NCBI GenBank assembly: GCA_945872245.1
Contig: CAMBZB010000045.1
Span: forward strand, 1-11,665
Reading direction: 5' to 3'
DNA: 11,665 bases
From: Flavobacterium psychrophilum
GTDB taxonomy: Bacteria; Bacteroidota; Bacteroidia; Flavobacteriales; Flavobacteriaceae
Made by a program: the position numbers and the translations under genes. Shown here one piece after another: positions 6,796 through 11,665 of this stretch (its first letter is position 1; each line of letters opens with the position of its first letter). The notes below the pieces were generated by a model, which searched no databases, had not been told where the DNA came from, and saw only the letters and a program-made list of their open reading frames with translations.

Positions 6796-8472
6796 ATGGC
6801 TTATAAACAATTATCATTTGAAACATCAGTTAGAAATCCAGCTAGACTTAAATCAATGTTAAAAGTTGCAAAACTCTACGAGGGAGAAAGATTAGATGAT
6901 CAAACCGTTTTGAAAATAATGTGTGAGATGCATTTACGTTCTCGTAATGATGAATATTCTGACTTACCTACATCTGGATTATTTGAAGTTGCTGAGGATG
7001 ACACTATTGAAACAATTCGTGAAAATGTAATAGAAGTTCATGAAGGACGTAAACCAATTTACGGTTTTCCTGGAAATAGAACGGGTCAAGGATATTGTAG
7101 TCGTTTTGCTGGGTATATGCAAACTCCAAATATGCTTGGATTAGTATATGTACGTTGGGAAGAAATATTAGAATTTTCAGAGATTGGGAATTTGTATATA
7201 TCAGACGAACTAACGGAACAAGAAGTATTTGCAATGCAGTTGATAAAATTTAACGTGAAAAACCCTTTTAAAACGCATAGCCTTCAAAACGACTATCGTT
7301 ATTTCCCTTTCCTTTTAAATTCGATTTTGCAGAAAGAAACAAATAGATTGTCATACACTCAAATAGCATTATCAACATTTTCAATAGATGGTAATGTTGA
7401 CGATTTTTTAAATTTAATTGAAAGACCTATTAATAATTATGAAGAGTTTTCAGAAAGATTAGAAGAATATGGAAATTTTAAAGGTGTTGAAATCAATTGT
7501 AATGAAGAAGGAACAGCCTATGGAAGCTCTGGTTATCCTGATCAAATTAGGCGATTATTGATTCTCAGTGGTTTGATTTCAGAAAGACAAGGATTATATG
7601 AATTAAATGTAAGAGAATTAGATTTTATTGAAGACTTATTAGCCGTAAATTTTGAAATTTTAGATTCAGAAAAAGTTCCGGATGGAGCTTATTTGTATTT
7701 TAAAAAATTAGGTAGTCATTCTATTCAATTTAGAAATATAATAGCTACTAAAAGAGATGCTGAAGTAATTCATGATGAACAAGAAACTGACTATTTAAGG
7801 AGAATAGATGAACTTTATAATTTAAACGAACAAGATTTGCTTTATAGCATTCAATCAATATCAGATAAAAGAGGATATTTTGTTTGTGGACCATCTGAAG
7901 TTACCATACCTAATTTTCTAAGCTACACACTACTTGTAAACAAGCCTCCATTAATGTTAGAGTTTTTAGTCGCTCTCCTAATTTATAAAAAATATGGTGA
8001 CGATTATTACATAAGGCCAAGTTATAAAACAGATTCCCAAGGAGTTCCAACGGGTTATAAATCCAAAGTAGGTGATATCTATATTTTCTCCAAACACTCC
8101 TGCGAAACTGTCTGGCTAGTAGAAGTGACAAAAATAACGGATAGAAGTCAACAATTACATAATGAAACAACTACTACTGTAAGACACATTAAAGACGATG
8201 AGAGATGGATTGGGTTCAATAATAAATATTTGAATGTGGTTGCTCCGAATATTCATGATGACACATATAGGTATTTCAGAGTAGAAAGTATTCTTTCTGC
8301 TCTAGATTTTTCAACAATAGAATTAATCGAAGGAACAAACAAATTTGAAATTCAAAGAGTTGAGGAAGGAAATTTACTATACATACGACCGATGAATTTT
8401 AATGACTTTTTAAATAACATTTCAAATTCTTCTATTTTTGAATACACTGAGGAAGAATGGTGGAAGAATTAA
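6796..8472 (+). CDS. AlwI-family type IIS restriction endonuclease
   Basis: This 558-residue protein is close to the length of characterised AlwI-family enzymes (about 550-600). The N-terminus has the family opening S-F-E-T-S-V-R-N-P-A-R-L (7-18) of the DNA-recognition part. The C-terminal catalytic domain follows the family pattern: L-E-F-L-V-A-L (388-394, E389), G-V-P-T-G (416-420), V-G-D-I (D427), V-E-V-T (E443) and Q-x-x-x-N-E then V-R-H-I (E457, H464). D427, E443 and E457 are candidate metal ligands of the PD-(D/E)XK-type site. Relatives (AlwI, MlyI, PleI, the nickase BstNBI) recognise GGATC or GAGTC and cut a few bases away; the specificity here cannot be read. It is the last gene of the operon, 3 bp after the second methyltransferase. 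Confidence 0.87.
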   Translation: MAYKQLSFETSVRNPARLKSMLKVAKLYEGERLDDQTVLKIMCEMHLRSRNDEYSDLPTSGLFEVAEDDTIETIRENVIEVHEGRKPIYGFPGNRTGQGYCSRFAGYMQTPNMLGLVYVRWEEILEFSEIGNLYISDELTEQEVFAMQLIKFNVKNPFKTHSLQNDYRYFPFLLNSILQKETNRLSYTQIALSTFSIDGNVDDFLNLIERPINNYEEFSERLEEYGNFKGVEINCNEEGTAYGSSGYPDQIRRLLILSGLISERQGLYELNVRELDFIEDLLAVNFEILDSEKVPDGAYLYFKKLGSHSIQFRNIIATKRDAEVIHDEQETDYLRRIDELYNLNEQDLLYSIQSISDKRGYFVCGPSEVTIPNFLSYTLLVNKPPLMLEFLVALLIYKKYGDDYYIRPSYKTDSQGVPTGYKSKVGDIYIFSKHSCETVWLVEVTKITDRSQQLHNETTTTVRHIKDDERWIGFNNKYLNVVAPNIHDDTYRYFRVESILSALDFSTIELIEGTNKFEIQRVEEGNLLYIRPMNFNDFLNNISNSSIFEYTEEEWWKN

Positions 8473-8497
8473 TCTCATAATGTTTTGAAATATGAGA
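8473..8497 (+). terminator. Short hairpin directly after the endonuclease stop codon
   Basis: TCTCATA (8473-8479) pairs exactly with TATGAGA (8491-8497) around an 11-base loop, directly abutting the stop codon. No T-run follows, so it may stabilise the mRNA end rather than terminate transcription. Confidence 0.35.
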
Positions 8498-8521
8498 CAT
8501 CATTCAATTAAACTTCAGCTT

Positions 8522-8590
8522 AAAGCCATACACATTTGCAATTCGCTCCAGCCAACGCTGCAACCAAAAATTACAAAAGAGTATGGCTTT
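8522..8590. repeat. Perfect 10-bp inverted repeat in the tail of cassette 2
   Basis: AAAGCCATAC (8522-8531) and GTATGGCTTT (8581-8590) are exact inverses 49 bases apart. The 9-mer CCAACGCTG occurs at 8552-8560 inside the loop and again at 8592-8600 just outside. The stretch 8473-8650 holds no credible gene. This could be a degraded older attC-like site or a terminator; the role is unknown. Confidence 0.45.
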
Positions 8591-8650
8591 TCCAACGCTG
8601 ACATAAACAAGTACAAACGAATGAAAATCAAACCGAAATAAGAACACCGA

Positions 8651-8785
8651 ACGCACAACAGCACCTACCCAAAAGAGGCGGTTCAGTGGTTAAACGAAGC
8701 TTCGTGCTTCGGAATAAGTTTTATGATGGCCGAAAGTTTAGTTCATAGAAATCGTCACCTTCGGGTAGCCGCAAAAAGTTAATCA
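8651..8785 (+). other. attC-like site 3 (3' end of cassette 2)
   Basis: A site of about 135 bases, in the size range of the longer VCR-type attC sites. The left arm is ACGCACAAC (8651-8659) and the right arm G^TTAATCA (8778-8785). Inner arms CTACCC (8665-8670) and GGGTAG (8763-8768) pair, with short GC pairs outside them. The loop contains the 10-bp palindrome CGAAGCTTCG (8695-8704). The left arm is the exact reverse complement of the start of cassette 2. No partner for the TTAATCA half is seen before attR, so it ends the array. Confidence 0.58.
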
Positions 8786-8841
8786 CTCCAACACTTATCA
8801 ACACCCCCTTCTCCCTCCGATTTCCCCACCAATATCTACCC

Positions 8842-8872
8842 TCGTGTGCCATGACCCATTAGTGGCACACGA
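8842..8872. repeat. Inverted TCGTGTGCCA pair at the right end, candidate integrase arm sites
   Basis: TCGTGTGCCA (8842-8851) and its exact inverse TGGCACACGA (8863-8872) lie 11 bases apart, 59 bp inside attR. The same 10-mer is at 772-781 near attL. The adjacent 11-mer ACAAAATAGCA (8873-8883) also recurs near attL at 628-638. Apart from these, the 8786-8930 stretch is a C/T-rich sequence without a gene. Confidence 0.6.
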
Positions 8873-8930
8873 ACAAAATAGCATCGCTAAAACCCAATGA
8901 AATCAAGGGGTTTAGTGGTGGTGTATGATA

Positions 8931-8946
8931 TTGTATTGGGAAGTAA
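8931..8946. other. attR of the island (direct repeat, right copy)
   Basis: TTGTATTGGGAAGTAA here is identical to the end of mnmE at 597-612, but lies in non-coding sequence with no upstream mnmE similarity. An exact 16-base copy of the mnmE 3' end is best explained as the right junction of the island. Confidence 0.87.
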
Positions 8947-8991
8947 TTCCATCAAAATAAATCAAGAAAATGCAGAATTAGGCTAAGTATT

Positions 8992-9134
8992 AAAAGTAGT
9001 GTTAACGCCACTTTTAGATTCCAAAAACTAAGCAACAAGGAAATGAAGAATTCTACTCAAAAAAATAGTTTGACAACTCAAGTCAAAGATTTGGTGGGGT
9101 CAATCTTATTGTTCTAATTTGCGGGCGAATGATT
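8992..9134 (+). repeat. 143-bp direct repeat, copy 1
   Basis: It aligns without gaps to 10234-10376, with about 19 differences in 143 positions by hand count (about 87% identity). It starts with a hairpin (8992-9015, AAAAGT/ACTTTT arms) and contains a 24-codon reading frame. The copies flank the membrane-protein gene. Confidence 0.85.
9043..9117 (+). CDS. Possible 24-residue peptide inside repeat copy 1
   Basis: An ATG-to-TAA frame starting M-K-N-S-T-Q-K-N-S and ending L-V-G-S-I-L-L-F. The other repeat copy keeps start, stop and length with 20 of 24 residues identical; four of the eight changed codons are synonymous. The charged/polar front and hydrophobic tail resemble small membrane-active peptides, but there is no clear ribosome binding site, and the non-coding parts of the repeat are conserved about as well. 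It may simply be a chance frame. Confidence 0.22.
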   Translation: MKNSTQKNSLTTQVKDLVGSILLF

Positions 9135-9441
9135 AAAACATATTTAGGTCAATTATATAGCTCCGATTGAAGGGTTTTTGAGGGACGTGAACAGGAAAGG
9201 TGTCTGAACTGTGATTTTTGTGATTTAATGATTGCTAAATATCAAAAAGGAAATCTAGATTAGGTTTCCGATCAAAAGACACAAGTAAAATGAACATCAA
9301 AAGCAATCGAGCATTATGCAATAATCTATATAACAAGTAAATGGCCTCAATATTATAATTACATTTACGATGTAGCATGGTTGACATTGCTAAAAAATAG
9401 ACAAGTCCATTATGTGAATTTTTAATCAAAACAATAAGAAT
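9135..9441. other. Gene-free stretch upstream of the membrane-protein gene
   Basis: About 300 AT-rich bases. I see no credible coding frame on either strand, no RNA gene, and no convincing promoter; the minus-strand frame over 9235-9486 has no recognisable protein features and overlaps the start of a better gene. It could be decayed accessory sequence. Confidence 0.4.
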
Positions 9442-10155
9442 ATGGAGAATATAGAAAAGTTTAGAATCATTCATAACCAATACCAATTTAGTAAAGCATT
9501 TACTTTAGAGTACTTTAAACATGGTGACTTAATAAATACAAGTTCTGGAGAAGATAGAACTAAAAAAGGAAATGATTTTCTTTCATTTCTTAAAACCTAT
9601 AATTTTAGTCAGGAACAATTTCAGATATTAAATTCGAAGGCTGTTACAATGAAGTTAAATGTTAACATTGATAATTATGATAAATTTATTTCTGAAGAAA
9701 CAATTTTTGATGCTGATTTCGCATCTACAACATACAACGATGAAAAGGAGAAGGGATTAGAACAAGAGTTGTTGCGGAATCAACAAATTCAATTAAAGAA
9801 ACAGATGAATCTATCGAGAATCAAAATTTTCTCCCTTTTAACGATTATAGTTTCAATTATTTTTATTTTCGTTGTAGGAGCTCGTAAAATTTTTAATTCA
9901 AATAACGTAGATGAAAATTCAACAATTAAAGTGGATGAAAATTCAACAATGAAAGAAGAAGAAAATATAATAAAAAATGAAAAGGCAATGTCATTTTGTG
10001 ATTGTTTGGATTTAATGAAAGAGATGTCTAGTGGAGGAAATATTACTGATGAACAAGCAAAATTATATCAAGAATGTCTCGATAATGATGTCCCTACTGG
10101 GAACAGTGCAGCGGATCAAAAGGAAAGAGATAGGAAAATGAGTGAATGTCAATAA
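9442..10155 (+). CDS. Single-pass membrane protein of unknown function
   Basis: A 237-residue protein not recognised. Residues 1-100 are a soluble, mixed helical N-terminal part; 101-125 are charged and possibly coiled coil (E-K-E-K-G-L-E-Q-E-L-L-R-N-Q-Q). One strong transmembrane helix spans about 127-147 (F-S-L-L-T-I-I-V-S-I-I-F-I-F-V-V), followed by basic residues. After it comes an acidic linker with a tandem octad V-D-E-N-S-T-I-K / V-D-E-N-S-T-M-K (156-171), then a tail with cysteines at 186, 188, 212 and 236. There is no signal peptide, so the N-terminus is probably cytoplasmic and the cysteine tail outside. Several bacterial stress or predation proteins share this layout, but no specific role can be assigned. 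It is flanked by the two 143-bp repeats. Confidence 0.68.
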   Translation: MENIEKFRIIHNQYQFSKAFTLEYFKHGDLINTSSGEDRTKKGNDFLSFLKTYNFSQEQFQILNSKAVTMKLNVNIDNYDKFISEETIFDADFASTTYNDEKEKGLEQELLRNQQIQLKKQMNLSRIKIFSLLTIIVSIIFIFVVGARKIFNSNNVDENSTIKVDENSTMKEEENIIKNEKAMSFCDCLDLMKEMSSGGNITDEQAKLYQECLDNDVPTGNSAADQKERDRKMSECQ

Positions 10156-10233
10156 TCCCCAAATCCAGACTTGGAGCATTTATCCATTAATTGAAAGGCA
10201 GGCTATGATTTCAATGGAATTATAGCAAAAGAA

Positions 10234-10257
10234 AAAAGTAGCATCGAGGCTACTTTT
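10234..10257 (+). terminator. Terminator-like hairpin after the membrane-protein gene
   Basis: AAAAGTAGC (10234-10242) pairs exactly with GCTACTTTT (10249-10257) around a 6-base loop, with T's at the end of the stem. The copy-1 version (8992-9015) keeps the outer arms and pairs less well inside. Confidence 0.6.
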
Positions 10258-10284
10258 AGATTGCAAAAACTAAGCAACAAGTAA

Positions 10285-10359
10285 ATGAAAAAATCTACTC
10301 AAAAAAATAGTTTGACAACTCAAGTCAAGCGCCTGGTTGGGACAATCTTATTGTGCTAA
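10285..10359 (+). CDS. Possible 24-residue peptide inside repeat copy 2
   Basis: The counterpart of the frame at 9043-9117: starts M-K-K-S-T-Q-K-N-S and ends L-V-G-T-I-L-L-C. A stop codon directly precedes the ATG, so it is not the tail of a longer gene. Changes between the copies at residues 3, 16, 20 and 24 leave the polar-front, hydrophobic-tail pattern intact. Support is weak and rests only on conservation of the frame. Confidence 0.22.
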   Translation: MKKSTQKNSLTTQVKRLVGTILLC

Positions 10360-10442
10360 TTTGCGGGTGAATGATTCACCCTGCTTGAAACAACCTTTAA
10401 CTTAACCATCCTACGTTTTAGAAAAAGACTATTTTTATCCAA

Positions 10443-11498
10443 ATGAATCTTCCACACGATCTCAAGGTTTCGGTCAGTAAATTAAGTTCCTGCTTTCGAA
10501 ATACAAGTGCGACCTATAAATATTATTGGTTGTTGGCGATTATTGAGTCGGTAGAAGGTGGAAAAGATGAAATTCCCAAGAAAGAACTTTTTGCTCGTAT
10601 GATTGCAAATGCATGGTTTACGGTAAATTACTTTCACGTTTCATTTGGGATGCAAGATAAATTGCAACAAGCCATTGAGAAATTGAAAGGTCTTGAAGCG
10701 TTTGATGTGGACACTTCTAAACAAGAAATCATCAACCGTTTATTGGCTTCTACCAACAAAGAAACCATCAAAGAACTGAACCATTTTGATCATAATGTTC
10801 CGTTTAAGTTTTTAAGTCCGTGGTTGGGGGCTCACAATGAGGGGTTAATGTATCAGCGTTCTCATGAAAACTCTTATTACACGCCCTATTCACTTTACAA
10901 AGATAGCATTCTGATGCAACCGGATTGGGTGGATTATTTTAAGCGGAATGCAGGCGTATTGAAAGACTTTTGCTATTGGAATCTTTCCTTGTATTTGCAA
11001 AGTAAAAATCCAAATGTTCCTGATTTACCTAATAAATTGAAGCGCCCAGATAAACGTGGCAGCTTGTTGAAACATAAAAAGGACTTTTGGGATCTCGTGA
11101 TTACCGAGCTTGGATCTGTTGACTGTATTTACACCGGAAAGAAACTCATCTCGGGTACATACGCAGTTGAACATTTCGTTCCTTTCCAATATGTTGCGCA
11201 CAACCTCATGTGGAATTTGGTTCCCGCAGACCCCAATTTTAACAGCATAAAAAGTGATAAACTGCCGAATTTAGACAGCTATTTTGATAACTTTTTCGAA
11301 GTTCAAAAAGAAGGAGTTAAGATTGTAAAACAGTTGAACCCCAAAAACAAATTCCTAGAAGATTATTTATCCATTTTCCCAACACTAGATTTCTCGAAAG
11401 ACAAATACAGAGAAACAATTGAACCAATGCTGATGATTGCAAGTAATAATGGGTTTAGGTATATGGAGGTAGAGCAAAAAACAATCAAGTTTCAATAA
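10443..11498 (+). CDS. HNH endonuclease domain protein
   Basis: A 351-residue protein with a mostly helical N-terminal part (1-210) that I cannot assign, and an HNH-type nuclease motif near the C-terminus. The motif reads C-I-Y-T-G-K-K-L (228-235), V-E-H-F-V-P-F (242-248, metal-site H244), then N-L-M-W-N-L-V-P-A (254-262) and F-N-S-I-K-S-D-K-L-P (266-275), the asparagine/lysine half of the beta-beta-alpha-metal fold. Only one cysteine of the zinc knuckle found in many HNH proteins is present, so structural zinc is probably absent. The protein likely nicks or cuts DNA. The next gene, a Nudix hydrolase, starts 19 bp downstream, which suggests an operon running off the window and probably a larger accessory or defence module. 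Confidence 0.8.
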   Translation: MNLPHDLKVSVSKLSSCFRNTSATYKYYWLLAIIESVEGGKDEIPKKELFARMIANAWFTVNYFHVSFGMQDKLQQAIEKLKGLEAFDVDTSKQEIINRLLASTNKETIKELNHFDHNVPFKFLSPWLGAHNEGLMYQRSHENSYYTPYSLYKDSILMQPDWVDYFKRNAGVLKDFCYWNLSLYLQSKNPNVPDLPNKLKRPDKRGSLLKHKKDFWDLVITELGSVDCIYTGKKLISGTYAVEHFVPFQYVAHNLMWNLVPADPNFNSIKSDKLPNLDSYFDNFFEVQKEGVKIVKQLNPKNKFLEDYLSIFPTLDFSKDKYRETIEPMLMIASNNGFRYMEVEQKTIKFQ

Positions 11499-11517
11499 AT
11501 TAATTACCTTAGCTTCA

Positions 11518-11665
11518 ATGCAAAGTCAGAAGAAAAAAGTCGAAGTTGTTGCTGCAGTTATTATGCACAATCAAAAAATATTATGCGTGCAGCGCGGTGA
11601 GAATAAACTCGAATATATTTCTAAGAAATTTGAATTTCCAGGAGGAAAAATGGAAGAAGGCGAGA
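11518..11665 (+). CDS. Nudix (MutT-like) hydrolase, N-terminal part (3' end outside window)
   Basis: The 49 visible codons start M-Q-S-Q-K-K-K-V-E-V-V-A-A-V-I, the usual first strand of a (d)NTP pyrophosphohydrolase, continue with I-L-C-V-Q-R-G (22-28) and reach K-F-E-F-P-G-G-K-M-E-E-G-E, the beginning of the Nudix box (G-x5-E). The pattern (A-A-V-I then Q-R then W/F-E-F-P-G-G-K) is that of the MutT/8-oxo-dGTP group, but substrate cannot be fixed from this fragment. Stops lie in frame upstream of the ATG, supporting this start. It follows the HNH gene closely on the same strand. Confidence 0.88.
   Translation, partial: MQSQKKKVEVVAAVIMHNQKILCVQRGENKLEYISKKFEFPGGKMEEGE

Larger units (their letters stand above)
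4345..8778 (+). mobile_element. Integron-like gene cassette 2 (type IIS restriction-modification operon)
   Basis: It begins after G4344 with TTGTGCGT and ends at the G of GTT at 8778. The first bases with the flanking G, GTTGTGCGT (4344-4352), are the exact reverse complement of ACGCACAAC (8651-8659), the 5' arm of attC-like site 3. At 4.4 kb with three genes and a probable internal promoter it is much larger than usual one-gene cassettes. A self-contained restriction system with its own promoter would not depend on an integron promoter. Confidence 0.62.
597..8946. mobile_element. Integrative genomic island inserted at the 3' end of mnmE
   Basis: The island is bounded by an exact 16-bp direct repeat (597-612 and 8931-8946). 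It carries a tyrosine integrase reading inward immediately after the left repeat, and copies of TCGTGTGCCA just inside both ends that are candidate integrase-binding sites. Contents in order: integrase, excisionase-like HTH gene, zinc-finger/PD-(D/E)XK nuclease-like gene, then two attC-bounded cassettes with a YaaA-like/GIY-YIG pair and a type IIS restriction-modification operon. No conjugation, relaxase or replication gene is seen, so it would need help to transfer. The use of the mnmE 3' end as attB is known from Salmonella genomic island 1. The boundaries are read from sequence; mobility is inferred. Confidence 0.88.
10234..10376 (+). repeat. 143-bp direct repeat, copy 2
   Basis: The partner of 8992-9134, in the same orientation and exactly 1242 bp away. 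It is intact end to end, with similarity stopping abruptly on both sides. Recombination between the copies would delete the membrane-protein gene. Confidence 0.85.

Noticed and set aside
4500..8472. Underrepresentation of GAGTC versus GGATC as a clue to the recognition site
   Set aside because: By eye GGATC is frequent and GAGTC rare in the window, but an 11.7-kb AT-rich sequence is too short for this to mean anything, and methylation makes avoidance unnecessary.
9235..9486. Minus-strand frame of 83 codons upstream of the membrane protein
   Set aside because: Hydrophobic by composition, but it overlaps the start of the plus-strand gene and has no start-site or family support.

Overview
The window looks like part of a Bacteroidota (flavobacterium-like) chromosome. 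The protein families point there, coding is AT-rich, starts are mostly without a Shine-Dalgarno sequence, and one promoter-like box matches the Bacteroidota -7 consensus TAnnTTTG. No rRNA or tRNA is present, so the lineage is an inference.

Positions 1-612 are the 3' end of the housekeeping tRNA-modification gene mnmE. Its last codons (F-C-I-G-K-stop) contain a 16-bp sequence, 597-612, that recurs exactly at 8931-8946. I read these as attL and attR of an integrated genomic island of about 8.3 kb. Its tyrosine integrase (795-1895) lies just inside attL, and copies of TCGTGTGCCA lie just inside both ends. This is the same kind of target used by Salmonella genomic island 1. Behind the integrase is a two-gene unit, an excisionase-like HTH protein and a zinc-finger/PD-(D/E)XK nuclease-like protein, closed by a strong terminator.

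The rest of the island (about 3150-8785) has the structure of an integron gene-cassette array without an integron integrase in view. Three attC-like imperfect palindromes (about 3151-3209, 4271-4351, 8651-8785) bound two cassettes. Each cassette's first bases are perfectly complementary to the 5' arm of the attC-like site at its own 3' end: GTTATAGGAT with ATCCTATAAC over 10 nt, and GTTGTGCGT with ACGCACAAC over 9 nt. Cassette 1 (3203-4344) carries a YaaA-superfamily protein and a GIY-YIG nuclease-like protein. Cassette 2 (4345-8778) carries a complete type IIS restriction-modification operon: an HTH-fused adenine methyltransferase, a Dam-like D12-class methyltransferase and an AlwI-family endonuclease. 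Two methyltransferases fit an asymmetric recognition site. The island is thus probably a recombinase-mobile carrier of defence genes in which the cargo was assembled by a second, integron-type mechanism.

Right of attR the sequence is probably chromosome or an older accessory region. A one-pass membrane protein of unknown function (9442-10155) is flanked by two 143-bp direct repeats, about 87% identical, each starting with a terminator-like hairpin and holding a 24-codon reading frame. An HNH endonuclease-like gene (10443-11498) and the start of a Nudix hydrolase gene (11518 to the window edge) follow, closely spaced and probably co-transcribed.
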